Below, one piece after another: positions 33,423 through 41,374 of a stretch of DNA of 64,000 nt. The notes under the pieces are model-generated. The model did no database searches and was not told the DNA's origin. It was given only the letters and a program-made list of their open reading frames with translations. Source of the DNA: Streptomyces sp. NBC_00569 (GTDB lineage Bacteria > Actinomycetota > Actinomycetes > Streptomycetales > Streptomycetaceae). The translations under genes and the position numbers were made by a program. The DNA is taken from assembly GCF_036345255.1 (NCBI RefSeq), contig NZ_CP107783.1, forward strand, positions 8,053,001 to 8,117,000, in the 5' to 3' direction. The number at the start of each line of letters is the position of its first letter. The first letter of the stretch is position 1.

Positions 33423-34038
33423 GCGGGACCACGCCGGTCCAGTACGGCAGGCCGAGGTCCTCTTCGTCGTCGTTCGGGCCGCCGGCGCGTACCCGCGCGG
33501 AGACCTCCGCGAGGTCGAGACGCAGGACGGAAGTGGCCGCGAGCTCCTTGTCGTTCCCGGGGCGCGAGTCCTGGGAGCGGCCCGGCACCACGTGGTCGAC
33601 GAGCGCGTCGAGAGCCGTGCGCTTCTCGTCGGGGTCGGTCACCTGGTGGGCGAGGCCGTGCACCACCACGGAGCGGTAGTTGAGCGAGTGGTGGAAGGCG
33701 GAGCGCGCGAGCACGAGACCGTCGACATGGGTGACCGTCAGGCAGACCTGCAGTCCGGGGTCGGCCGCGCCCGCCATGCGCTGGACGCGCGCGCCCGTCG
33801 AACCGTGCACGTAGAGGGTCTCGCCGACGCGTCCGTACAGGGTCGGCAGCACGACGGGGGAACCGTCGCGGACGAACCCGAGATGGCAGATGTACGCCTC
33901 GTCGAGTATCGAGTGGACCAGCTCGCGGTCGTAGTGCGTCCGCTCGCGCATGCGGGCCGGGACGGTGCGGTCGGTCACCGGGTAGGAGGCGGAGGCGTCC
34001 CCGGAAGCGACGGTGCCGGGCTCGGATGCCACGCTCAT
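33340..34038 (-). CDS. Pyridoxamine 5'-phosphate oxidase-like flavin-binding protein
   Basis: A 232-aa split-barrel protein of the FMN-binding PNPOx-like/NimA-like group: [20 protein letters not shown] near 45-65, [20 protein letters not shown] near 66, and [18 protein letters not shown] near 115. It is divergent from a MocR-type regulator whose cofactor is PLP, which suggests a link to vitamin B6 or its regulation. ATG 34038 is preferred over 34050 because GGAG lies 7 bases upstream. Its 3' end overlaps the decayed transporter ORF. Confidence 0.83.
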   Translation of the reverse strand: MSVASEPGTVASGDASASYPVTDRTVPARMRERTHYDRELVHSILDEAYICHLGFVRDGSPVVLPTLYGRVGETLYVHGSTGARVQRMAGAADPGLQVCLTVTHVDGLVLARSAFHHSLNYRSVVVHGLAHQVTDPDEKRTALDALVDHVVPGRSQDSRPGNDKELAATSVLRLDLAEVSARVRAGGPNDDEEDLGLPYWTGVVPLTKGHGAPVPADDLAPGIAVPDYLSVP

Positions 34039-34074
34039 TGCAAACTCCATTGCACTAGTGCATAATCTGCTTTG
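34038..34074 (+). promoter_or_regulatory. MocR gene promoter with palindrome; leaderless start
   Basis: TTGCAA (34038-34043), a 17-base spacer and CATAAT (34061-34066) make a good vegetative promoter, placing the start of transcription on the GTG at 34074. The perfect palindrome TGCACTAGTGCA (34051-34062) lies between the boxes and just upstream of the divergent gene's ribosome site, so one regulator could control both directions. Confidence 0.65.
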
Positions 34075-35405
34075 TGCTAGGAGAGTATCCGATCGAAGGA
34101 CGGCGCGCAGCAGAGATTGCGGCCAGCGTGGAGCGCGCGGTGGGCGGCGGTGACCTGCAGCCGGGTCAACTTCTGCCGCCGATGAGGGAGTTGGCCCAGC
34201 ATCTCGGGGTCAATCCCAATACGGTCGCGGCCGCCTATCGCACGCTCCGTGAGCGTGGAGTGATCGAGACCGCGGGGCGACGTGGCAGCCGCGTGCGGTC
34301 CAAGCCGGCCACGACGGCGCGCGAGCTGATCCGCGTCGACGTACCGGCCGGGGTGCGCGACGTCTCGGACGGCAACCCCGACACGGCCCTGCTGCCCCCG
34401 CTCGCCGAAGCCTTCGCCTGGGCGGCCGCGCAGGGTGACAAGGCGCCCGTCCTCTACGGCGACGGTCCCCTGGAGCCGGAACTGGCACGCCACGCGCGCG
34501 TGGCCTTCGACCAGGACGGGATCCCGCAGGCCCCCGTCGCCGTCGCGTCGGGCTCCCTCGACGCCATCGAGCGGGTGCTCGCCGCGCACCTCAAGCCCGG
34601 CGACGCCGTCGCCGTCGAGGACCCGGGCTGGGGCAGCCTCCTCGACCTGGTCCCGGCGCTCGGGCTGCGCCTGGTGCCCGTCGGCGTGGACGACGACGGG
34701 CCGCTGGCCGACGAGGTGGAGCGGGCCCTGAGCGCGGGGGTGCGGGCCCTGGTGGTCACCGACCGCGCCCAGAACCCCACCGGCGCCGCCGTCACCGCGC
34801 CACGCGCGCGTGCGCTGCGCAAAGTCCTGGCGGCCCACGAGGACGTACTGCTCATCGAGGACGACCACGGGCACGGGATCGTCGACCTGCCGCTGTATCC
34901 GCTGGCCGGTGTGACGCGGCACTGGGCGTTCGTCCGCTCCGCCGCCAAGGCCTATGGGCCCGACCTGAGGCTCGCCGTGCTGACGGGCGACGCGGTCACG
35001 GTCGACCGGGTGCAGGGGCGGCAGCGCCTGGGCCCCGGCTGGGTGAGCCGCATCCTTCAGCGGGCCGTCGCCCGGCTGTGGACCGAAGGCACGGTGGACA
35101 CACGCGCCGTCGCCGCGTCCTACGGGCGGCGCCGCGACGCGCTCGTCGCGGCCCTCGCCGAGCGCGGGGTCGAGGCGTACGGGCGCAGCGGCATGAACGT
35201 GTGGGTGCCCGTACCGGACGAGACGGGGGCGGTCGCACGGCTGCTGCACGCCGGGTGGGCCGTCGCGCCAGGGGCGCGCTTCCGGATGGGGGCGGCGCCC
35301 GGGGTGCGCATCACCGTGTCGACGCTCGGCGCGGACGACATCGGCCCGGTGGCCGACGCCGTCGCGTCCGCCACCGGGCCGGCCCCCGCGCGCCGTTACG
35401 GCTGA
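34074..35405 (+). CDS. MocR-type regulator: GntR winged helix fused to aminotransferase class I fold
   Basis: A 443-aa PLP-dependent regulator. Residues about 10-78 are a GntR DNA-binding domain (GDLQPGQLLPPMRELAQHLG, VNPNTVAAAYRTLRERGVI). The remainder is an aminotransferase fold with TDRAQNPTGAAVT near 235, IEDDHGHGIVDL near 262, and the PLP lysine in RSAAKAYGPDLRL near 289. PdxR-like members regulate B6 synthesis; the divergent PNPOx-like gene fits such a role, but the target is inference. It appears leaderless. The stop overlaps the next convergent gene by 10 bases. Confidence 0.88.
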   Translation: MLGEYPIEGRRAAEIAASVERAVGGGDLQPGQLLPPMRELAQHLGVNPNTVAAAYRTLRERGVIETAGRRGSRVRSKPATTARELIRVDVPAGVRDVSDGNPDTALLPPLAEAFAWAAAQGDKAPVLYGDGPLEPELARHARVAFDQDGIPQAPVAVASGSLDAIERVLAAHLKPGDAVAVEDPGWGSLLDLVPALGLRLVPVGVDDDGPLADEVERALSAGVRALVVTDRAQNPTGAAVTAPRARALRKVLAAHEDVLLIEDDHGHGIVDLPLYPLAGVTRHWAFVRSAAKAYGPDLRLAVLTGDAVTVDRVQGRQRLGPGWVSRILQRAVARLWTEGTVDTRAVAASYGRRRDALVAALAERGVEAYGRSGMNVWVPVPDETGAVARLLHAGWAVAPGARFRMGAAPGVRITVSTLGADDIGPVADAVASATGPAPARRYG

Positions 35406-36385
35406 GGGCTACGCCGGGAGGTCCGCGCCCTGGACTGTGTGAGCGCCGCGCCCGCCAGCACGATCACCGCGCCGATCGGGGTGGACCAGGTCAGGGACTC
35501 GCCGAGCAGGGCGACCCCCGCGGCCGTCGCGATCACCGGGATGAAATAGGTGACCATCTGCGCCGTGGTCGGACCGACCTCCGCCACCAGGCCGTACTGG
35601 ATGAGGAAGGCGAGGCCGGTGCCGAGTGCGCCCAGGGCGACGATCGCGAGCAGGGGCACGACCGGGAGGTGGGCCGGGAGTGTCGTGAACACCGGGGTGA
35701 CGACGGCCAGTTGAACCGTGGCCATCAGGAGCTGCGCGCCGGAGAGCGACAGGTTCGAGTGGCCGGTCCCGGCCAGCGTACGGCGCAGATAGATCCAGCC
35801 GACCGGGTAGCTCAGCGAGGCGAGCAGCGCCATGGCCGTGCCGGCCAGGTCCAGGCCGTGGAATCCCTGCCACACGCCGAGGACCGTGAGCACCCCGAGG
35901 AAGCCGATGCCGAGGCCCGCCACCCGGCGGCGCGTGGGCCGGTCCTCGGAGAGGGCCACCAAAGACAGGGCCATGCCCCACAGCGGAGACGTCGCGTTGC
36001 AGATGCCGGCGAGCGTCGACGGGATCGTCTGCTCGGAGAACGCGAACAGCGAGAACGGCAGGGAGTTGAGCAGCAGCGCCGCCACCGCGATGTGCCCCCA
36101 GGTCCGCAGGCCCCTCGGCAGCCGCTCACGCTTCACGGCCATGGCCACGGCGAGCACGGCCGTGCCGAACGCGAGCCGCCCCAGCGTCACCTGGAACGGT
36201 GCGTAGCCGTCGGTGCCGACCTTGATGAGGAGAAAGCTGAAGCCCCAGATCAGCGACAGGGCGCCGAAGCGGACGCGCCAGTCGAGGGCGCGGCGGGCCC
36301 GTGCGGAGGCAGGTGTCTCCGTGGGGATGCCGGAAGGCGCGGGGGCCGGAGTCGCAGGGGGCGACGAGGAGGCGACGGTGCTCAT
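35396..36385 (-). CDS. EamA/DMT-family transporter
   Basis: A 329-aa ten-transmembrane transporter with two EamA repeats: FGALSLIWGFSFLLIKVGTD near 43, FSEQTIPSTLAGICNATSPL near 110, VTYFIPVIATAAGVALLGES near 280. The first 35 residues are Pro/Ala/Thr-rich and cytoplasmic. ATG 36385 is the only reasonable start. A divergent LysR gene shares the promoter region, the classic pair of a metabolite-sensing regulator and an efflux pump. The substrate is unknown. Confidence 0.88.
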   Translation of the reverse strand: MSTVASSSPPATPAPAPSGIPTETPASARARRALDWRVRFGALSLIWGFSFLLIKVGTDGYAPFQVTLGRLAFGTAVLAVAMAVKRERLPRGLRTWGHIAVAALLLNSLPFSLFAFSEQTIPSTLAGICNATSPLWGMALSLVALSEDRPTRRRVAGLGIGFLGVLTVLGVWQGFHGLDLAGTAMALLASLSYPVGWIYLRRTLAGTGHSNLSLSGAQLLMATVQLAVVTPVFTTLPAHLPVVPLLAIVALGALGTGLAFLIQYGLVAEVGPTTAQMVTYFIPVIATAAGVALLGESLTWSTPIGAVIVLAGAALTQSRARTSRRSPQP

Positions 36386-36415
36386 GGGCGTAACGATGCA
36401 GCCCCACGACCTCTT

Positions 36416-36460
36416 AGCACAAGCGAGACTTGTTCCCTGGTATCGCTTAGCATCGCTTAG
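36416..36460. promoter_or_regulatory. Repeats between the DMT transporter and lysR genes
   Basis: ATCGCTTAG is repeated at 36442-36450 and 36452-36460, ending directly against the lysR ATG. AAGCGA (36421-36426) is complementary to the TCGCTT core of both copies. These are candidate LysR contacts overlapping the start of its own gene. No ribosome site is present before the ATG. Confidence 0.5.
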
Positions 36461-37402
36461 ATGTTGAATCTGGAGCGTCTGCGCACCCTCGACGCACTCG
36501 CCCGCCACGGGTCCGTCAGCGGCGCCGCGGCAGGGCTGCACGTCACGACGTCCGCCGTCTCGCAGCAGATGGCCAAGCTGGAACGCGAGGTCGGCCAGCA
36601 GCTTCTCGCCAAGAACGGCAGGGGAGTGCGCCTCACCGACGCCGGGCGGCTGCTCGCCGAGCATGCGGGGCGGATCCTGTCCCAGGTCGAGCTCGCGCAG
36701 TCGGACCTGGAGGCGCACCGCGGGCAGGTCGTGGGGGAGCTGCGGATCTCCGCGTTCCCGACCGCGGCCCGCGGCCTCTTCCCGCGCGCCCTCGCGGCCC
36801 TGCGCGCGGAGCACCCGGGCCTGCGGCTGCGCTCGCAGGAGCTGGAGCCCGAGCTGGGGGTCGCCGGGGTCGTGCGCGGCGACCTGGACCTGGCGGTGGT
36901 CCTCGACTGGTACAACAAGCCGATGCCGCTCCCCGACGGCCTGGTCAAGGCGGCGATCCTCGACGATCCCGCCGATGTCGCGATGCCGGCGGACCACCCC
37001 CTCGCCGGTCGCCGCGAGGTGGGCCTGGAGGACTTCGCCGACGACGAGTGGATCACGTGGGGCGAGGGTGAGTTCTGCCACGAGTGGCTGCTCTTCACGC
37101 TGCGCGCCAAGGGCGTCGAGCCCCGTGTCGGCCATCGCGCCGCCGAGACCCACACCCAGCTCGGCCTTGTCGCCGCCGGGCTCGGTGTGTGCGTGGCACC
37201 GCTCCTCGGGCGCGATCCGGTGCCGGACGGGGTGGTGACCGTGCCGGTGCGTCAGCGCGTACGCCGGCACGTCTACGTCGTGTGGCGGGCCGACGCGGAC
37301 CGGCGGCCGTCGATCAGGGCGGCGGTGAGGGCGCTCCGGAGCGTGGGAGCGAGTCTGGGCGGGGACGTCGCCCTGAGAGAGGGGTCCGCACGACAGGGCT
37401 AG
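36461..37402 (+). CDS. LysR-family transcriptional regulator
   Basis: A 313-aa regulator with a standard N-terminal winged helix (LNLERLRTLDALARHGSVSG, AAAGLHVTTSAVSQQMAKLE), a linker helix, and a periplasmic-binding-like effector domain (about 90-295; GELRISAFPTAARGLFPRAL). It probably controls the divergent DMT transporter. The stop overlaps the convergent flavin-binding gene by four bases. The effector is unknown. Confidence 0.92.
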   Translation: MLNLERLRTLDALARHGSVSGAAAGLHVTTSAVSQQMAKLEREVGQQLLAKNGRGVRLTDAGRLLAEHAGRILSQVELAQSDLEAHRGQVVGELRISAFPTAARGLFPRALAALRAEHPGLRLRSQELEPELGVAGVVRGDLDLAVVLDWYNKPMPLPDGLVKAAILDDPADVAMPADHPLAGRREVGLEDFADDEWITWGEGEFCHEWLLFTLRAKGVEPRVGHRAAETHTQLGLVAAGLGVCVAPLLGRDPVPDGVVTVPVRQRVRRHVYVVWRADADRRPSIRAAVRALRSVGASLGGDVALREGSARQG

Positions 37403-37866
37403 AGCGACTCCAGCTTCCTGAAGTCCCACGACGCGATCTTGTCGGGCGTGAGCCGGGCCCAGGCGTGCCGGCCGTCGTGCACCATCTCGTCCATCGCGAA
37501 GTTCTTGCGGGCGAACAGCCGCTCGGGGACGTCCAGTTCCGGTACGGGCTCACCGGTGCGCGGGCTCTCCCCGACGAACTCCACCGAGCCCGACAGCTCG
37601 GCGCCGCGCAGCTCCCCGTACTCCTCGCCCGCGTCGATCACGACAGCGATGCGCGGGTCATTGAGGAGGTCGGCCCAGCGGCGACTGCGCGTGATCGAGT
37701 ACAGCCACAGGCATGTGCCGTCCCAGACGAACCACAGGGTGCTGACGTGTGGGGAGCCGTCGGGCGAGACCGTGGCGACGCGGCAGGTGCGCTGGGATCC
37801 CAGGAACTCGTCCAGCTCGGCCGGTGTCATCATGATCCTTCGACCCCGGCGCTGTGTGACGGCCAT
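37399..37866 (-). CDS. PNPOx-like split-barrel flavin/F420-binding protein
   Basis: A 155-aa protein of the pyridoxamine-oxidase-like fold: LGSQRTCRVATVSPDGSPHV near 22-41, STLWFVWDGTCLWLYSITRS, and DPRIAVVIDAGEEYGELRG near 70. In actinobacteria this small-barrel group includes F420-dependent reductases as well as FMN enzymes, and the cofactor cannot be decided here. ATG 37866 has GGGGAG 5 bases upstream; an internal ATG (MTPAEL) 36 bases on is the alternative. Confidence 0.82.
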   Translation of the reverse strand: MAVTQRRGRRIMMTPAELDEFLGSQRTCRVATVSPDGSPHVSTLWFVWDGTCLWLYSITRSRRWADLLNDPRIAVVIDAGEEYGELRGAELSGSVEFVGESPRTGEPVPELDVPERLFARKNFAMDEMVHDGRHAWARLTPDKIASWDFRKLESL

Positions 37867-37990
37867 GCGTACTCCCCTTCACGGGCTTCTCGCTGACGGT
37901 GTGTCAGATCAGAAGCATGCGGTGTCTTCCCCCATGGCGCAATGGTGGCTAATCTCTCGCCGCTCAGGACGCCTGCGACAGGGGGACCCC

Positions 37991-38635
37991 GTGCCGTCGT
38001 ACGAAGAGCTCGCCGAACTGCTCGATCCGGCCACCACCGTGCTGCTGACCGTGGAGTGCCAGCAGGGGGTCGTCGGCCCCGACAGCGCCCTGCCCGAGCT
38101 CGCCCAGGAGGCCAGGTCGTCCGGGGCGCTCGGGAATGTGGCGCGACTCGTCTCGGGCGCCCACGAGAGCGGTGTACAGGTGCTGCACGCCGTGGCGGAG
38201 CGACGGCCCGACGGGCGCGGCGCCAACCGCAACGGACGGTTGTTCCGTGCCGCCGCGCGCCTGCCCGTACAGCAGATCTCCGGCACCAAGGCGGTCAGGA
38301 TCGCGCCGCCCGTCGAGGTGGCGGACGAGGACATTGTCGTACGCCGGCTGCACGGCCTCTCGCCCATCGCGGGCACCGACGTGGACGCCCTGCTGCGCAA
38401 CCTCGGCTGCCGCACGCTGATCGTCACCGGCGTCTCGGCGAACGTCGCCATACCGAACGCCGTCTTCGACGCGGTGAACCGCGGCTACACCGTCGCCGTG
38501 CCCGCCGACGCCGTCGCGGGGGTGCCGTCCGACTACACCCCCGCGATGATCCGCAACACGCTCGCCCTCGTCGCCACCGTGACGTCCACACACGACGTGC
38601 TCACCTGCTGGAAGCGCCCGCGCCGAGGCCGCTGA
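37991..38635 (+). CDS. Isochorismatase-fold (cysteine hydrolase-like) protein lacking the catalytic triad
   Basis: A 214-aa protein with the isochorismatase alpha/beta fold: TTVLLTVECQQGVV near 14-27, VRRLHGLSPIAGTDVDALL near 119, LIVTGVSANVAIPNAVFDAV near 145. The family's Asp-Lys-Cys triad appears changed: the usual DxQ Asp is Glu (VECQQ), the Lys position is Arg or Leu, and the nucleophile Cys position is Ala (SANVA). It may have lost hydrolase activity or belong to a non-cysteine branch such as the isochorismatases proper. GTG 37991 follows GGGGGA. Confidence 0.8.
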   Translation: MPSYEELAELLDPATTVLLTVECQQGVVGPDSALPELAQEARSSGALGNVARLVSGAHESGVQVLHAVAERRPDGRGANRNGRLFRAAARLPVQQISGTKAVRIAPPVEVADEDIVVRRLHGLSPIAGTDVDALLRNLGCRTLIVTGVSANVAIPNAVFDAVNRGYTVAVPADAVAGVPSDYTPAMIRNTLALVATVTSTHDVLTCWKRPRRGR

Positions 38636-38644
38636 CCCGCGTCG

Positions 38645-39103
38645 CTACGCGAGCGTGATCGAGTCGCCGGAGACGGTGATCTCCTTGGCGGCCAGGGGCT
38701 GCGCGGCGGGCGGGTGCGCCACGCTGCCGTCCTCGATGGAGAACTTGCTGCCGTGGCACGGGCAGTTGATGGTGCCGCCCTCGATCGCGGTGACCGGGCA
38801 CTGCTTGTGGGTGCAGATGTTGGTGAAGGCCTTGAACTCGCCCTTCTTCGGCTGCGTGACCACCACGCCCGCGTCACCGAAGATCTTGCCGCCGCCGACG
38901 GGGATGTCGGCGGTCTTGGCGAGTTCCTTGCCCGCCCCGTCCCCGGCCGCGCCCTCCTTGGCCCCGTTTCCCGCCGGCTGGGAGGACGACGAGTCGTCCG
39001 AGCTCCCGCACGCCGTGAGCGCGGCGGCGATACCGGCGGCTCCCACGGCCGCGACGACGGTGCGGCGGGTCGGGGCGGATACGGACTCGTGCGAAGCGGT
39101 CAT
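38645..39103 (-). CDS. Rieske [2Fe-2S] lipoprotein with Tat-type signal
   Basis: A 152-aa exported iron-sulfur protein. The signal has twin arginines (PTRRTVVAAV near 11-20) and a lipobox-like ALTAC with the lipidated Cys at 32. A Ser/Gly/Ala linker follows. Cluster ligands are C97 and H99 in CTHKQC and C114 and H117 in CPCHGS, with C102 and C116 placed for the stabilising disulfide. It probably carries electrons on the outer face of the membrane. No cytochrome bc partner is nearby. Confidence 0.9.
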   Translation of the reverse strand: MTASHESVSAPTRRTVVAAVGAAGIAAALTACGSSDDSSSSQPAGNGAKEGAAGDGAGKELAKTADIPVGGGKIFGDAGVVVTQPKKGEFKAFTNICTHKQCPVTAIEGGTINCPCHGSKFSIEDGSVAHPPAAQPLAAKEITVSGDSITLA

Positions 39104-39222
39104 TACTGGTGTTTCCCTTCGGTTCGAGGGGGGTGGCCCACTCCCGTACGGGCTACGGGGCCGGAGTGTTCAACACCGGACGGACTTTCGTACGGCGATG
39201 ATGTCTCGCCTAACCTGGGGCA

Positions 39223-40050
39223 ATGCTCACCGAAGTCACGGCGACCCGTTATGTCACCCCGATGAGGGAGGGCGGATCGCTCCCCGGGCTCGTCGAGGCC
39301 GACGATCTCGCCCCCTACGTCATGAAGTTCACCGGCGCGGGACAGGGCCGCAAGACGCTCGTCGCGGAGGTGATCTGCGGAGGGCTCGCGCGGCGGCTCG
39401 GATTCCGGGTGCCCGGGCTCGTGCGGATCGGACTCGACCCCGTGATCGGCCTCGGCGAGCCCGACCAGGAGGTGCAGGGCCTCCTCAAGTCGAGCGGCGG
39501 CGTGAACCTCGGGATGCGGTATCTCTCCGGCGCGCTCGGCTTCGACCCGCTCGCCTACGAGGTGGATCCCGTGGAGGCGGGCCGCGTCGTCTGGTTCGAC
39601 GCCCTGATCAACAACGTCGACCGGTCCTGGCGCAACCCCAACATGCTGGTCTGGCAAGGCGACCTGTGGCTGATCGACCACGGCGCGAGCATGATCTGGC
39701 ACCACAATTGGCGCGGCGCAGAGGCCGCGGCGGCCCGGCCGTACGACGCCTTCGACCACGCCCTCGCCCCCTTCGGGCCCGACGTCGCGGCCGCCGCCGC
39801 CCAGCTGGCGCCGCGGCTCACCGAGGAACTGCTCGCCGAGGTCACCGCCGACGTCCCGGACGCCTGGCTCGCCGACGAGCCGGGCTTCGACGACCCGGAC
39901 GCGGTGCGGCGCGCGTACGCCGCCGTGCTGCTGCCCCGCGCGGCGACCGTCCACGAGCGGATCGGCCTGCCCGAGCCGGATCCCGACCGCGTCCCGCGCA
40001 CCCCGGGCTGGCTGACCGGCACGGCGACCGTGAAGGGCGGCACCCGGTGA
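39223..40050 (+). CDS. HipA-like kinase family protein
   Basis: A 275-aa protein of the HipA-related kinase group. The start MLTEVTATRYVTPMREGGSL leads to VMKFTGAGQGRKTLVAEVIC near 38, where Lys would contact ATP. WFDALINNVDRSWRNPNMLV (near 124) matches the catalytic DxxxNNxDR loop, and WLIDHGASMIWHHNW (near 149) matches the metal-binding ID. It lacks the HipB partner, and its GTGA overlap with a DUF3037 gene suggests a different two-component unit. TAACCT (39211-39216) six bases upstream of the ATG suggests a leaderless transcript. Confidence 0.82.
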   Translation: MLTEVTATRYVTPMREGGSLPGLVEADDLAPYVMKFTGAGQGRKTLVAEVICGGLARRLGFRVPGLVRIGLDPVIGLGEPDQEVQGLLKSSGGVNLGMRYLSGALGFDPLAYEVDPVEAGRVVWFDALINNVDRSWRNPNMLVWQGDLWLIDHGASMIWHHNWRGAEAAAARPYDAFDHALAPFGPDVAAAAAQLAPRLTEELLAEVTADVPDAWLADEPGFDDPDAVRRAYAAVLLPRAATVHERIGLPEPDPDRVPRTPGWLTGTATVKGGTR

Positions 40051-40436
40051 CCACGAGCACCCGAGACGTCTTCGAATACGCACTGCTGCGCGTCGTCCCG
40101 CGCGTCGAGCGCGGCGAGCAGATCAACGCCGGCGTGGTCGTCTACTGCCGCGCCAAGTCCTACGTCCGCGCGCTCACGCACCTCGACGAGGCGAAGCTGC
40201 GCGCCCTCGACCCGGAGGCGGACGTGACCGGCGTCCGCGCGTCGCTCGCCGCCGTCGAGCGCCACTGCCGAGGGGGCGGCGACGCGGGCCAGGCGGCGGA
40301 CGACGACGCGGGCCGGCGCTTCAGGTGGCTGGTCGCGCCGCGCTCCACGGTCGTGCAGCCGGGACCCGTGCACACCGGTCTCACCGAGGACCCCGAGGCC
40401 GAGGCCGACAGGCTTCTCGACCTCCTGGTGAGGTGA
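40047..40436 (+). CDS. DUF3037 family protein
   Basis: A 129-aa protein: FEYALLRVVPRVERGEQINA (about 8-27), GVVVYCRAKSYVRALTHLDE, then WLVAPRSTVVQPGPVHTGLT near 92. This is the DUF3037 pattern. It is translationally coupled to the HipA-like gene (GTGA overlap), and this pairing recurs in other genomes by my recollection. It could be a substrate or regulator of the kinase; function unknown. Confidence 0.83.
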   Translation: MTTSTRDVFEYALLRVVPRVERGEQINAGVVVYCRAKSYVRALTHLDEAKLRALDPEADVTGVRASLAAVERHCRGGGDAGQAADDDAGRRFRWLVAPRSTVVQPGPVHTGLTEDPEAEADRLLDLLVR

Positions 40437-40487
40437 CCTCGCGGCAGCCCCTTCGCGGTGAGTGATCAGGCGCACCCGATGGGTACG

Positions 40488-40544
40488 TTGACACCGGGTG
40501 CCAGGACTTCTAGCGTCACGTCCACAGGGTACTAAGCGGTCGCT
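40488..40544 (+). promoter_or_regulatory. fabG promoter with downstream operator-like palindrome
   Basis: TTGACA (40488-40493), 17 bases, TAGCGT (40511-40516) form a near-consensus promoter; transcription should start near 40523. AGCGGTCGCT (40535-40544), an inverted repeat AGCG/CGCT inside CTAAGCGGTCGCTCA, lies just downstream and resembles TetR-type operators of fatty-acid genes. Confidence 0.65.
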
Positions 40545-40594
40545 CACCGAGTTGGACGTGAGGGCCGCACTCTAGGGCGAGGAGACCGAAGAGC

Positions 40595-41356
40595 ATGTCC
40601 ACCACTGAGCAGCGCGTCGCGATCGTCACCGGTGCCGCACGCGGCATCGGCGCCGCTACCGCCGTACGTCTGGCCGCCGAGGGTCGCGCCGTAGCCGTGA
40701 TCGACCTCGACGAGGCCGCTTGCAAGGACACCGTCGAGCAGATCACCAGCGCCGGTGGCAAGGCCCTCGCGGTCGGCTGCGACGTCGCCGACGAGGCGCA
40801 GGTCGAGGCCGCGGTCGCGCGCATCGCCGAGGAGCTCGGCGCGCCGACGATCCTCGTCAACAACGCGGGCGTGCTCCGCGACAACCTGCTGTTCAAGATG
40901 AGCGCCCTGGACTGGGACACCGTCATGAACGTCCACCTGCGCGGCGCGTTCCTGATGTCGAAGGCCGTCCAGAAGCACATGGTGGACGCCAAGTTCGGCC
41001 GCATCGTCAACCTGTCCTCGTCGTCGGCGCTCGGCAACCGCGGCCAGGTCAACTACTCGGCGGCCAAGGCCGGCCTCCAGGGCTTCACCAAGACCCTCGC
41101 CAAGGAGCTCGGCAAGTTCGGCGTCACCGCGAACGCCGTCGCCCCCGGCTTCATCGTCACCGAGATGACGGCCGCCACCGCCGCCCGCGTCGGCATGGGC
41201 TTCGAGGAGTTCCAGGCCGCCGCGGCCACGCAGATCCCGGTCCAGCGCGTGGGCAAGCCCGACGACATCGCCAACGCCATCGCCTTCTTCACCGGCGAGG
41301 CGGCCGGATTCGTCTCCGGCCAGGTCATGTACGTCGCCGGCGGACCGCTCAACTAG
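40595..41356 (+). CDS. fabG: 3-oxoacyl-ACP reductase-like short-chain dehydrogenase
   Basis: A 253-aa SDR. The NAD(P) glycine motif VTGAARGIGAAT is at residues 9-20, NNAGVL near 88, the active Ser in NLSSSSALGN near 139, and YSAAKAG near 153; the end YVAGGPLN is typical. Sequence and length fit FabG-type reductases acting on acyl-ACP, acyl-CoA or polyketide intermediates. It is followed after 18 bases by a second SDR, probably one operon from the promoter at 40488-40516. The physiological substrate is open. Confidence 0.88.
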   Translation: MSTTEQRVAIVTGAARGIGAATAVRLAAEGRAVAVIDLDEAACKDTVEQITSAGGKALAVGCDVADEAQVEAAVARIAEELGAPTILVNNAGVLRDNLLFKMSALDWDTVMNVHLRGAFLMSKAVQKHMVDAKFGRIVNLSSSSALGNRGQVNYSAAKAGLQGFTKTLAKELGKFGVTANAVAPGFIVTEMTAATAARVGMGFEEFQAAAATQIPVQRVGKPDDIANAIAFFTGEAAGFVSGQVMYVAGGPLN

Positions 41357-41374
41357 GGCCGGGGGGAAACGGAC

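Noticed and set aside
35078..36460. 460-codon Arg/Gly-rich plus-strand frame
   Set aside because: It is antisense to the DMT transporter and overlaps mocR in another frame; low-complexity composition.
36386..37429. Upstream extension of the minus-strand DMT transporter to 677 codons
   Set aside because: The extension crosses the divergent lysR gene on the other strand and has no domain; the transporter starts at 36385.
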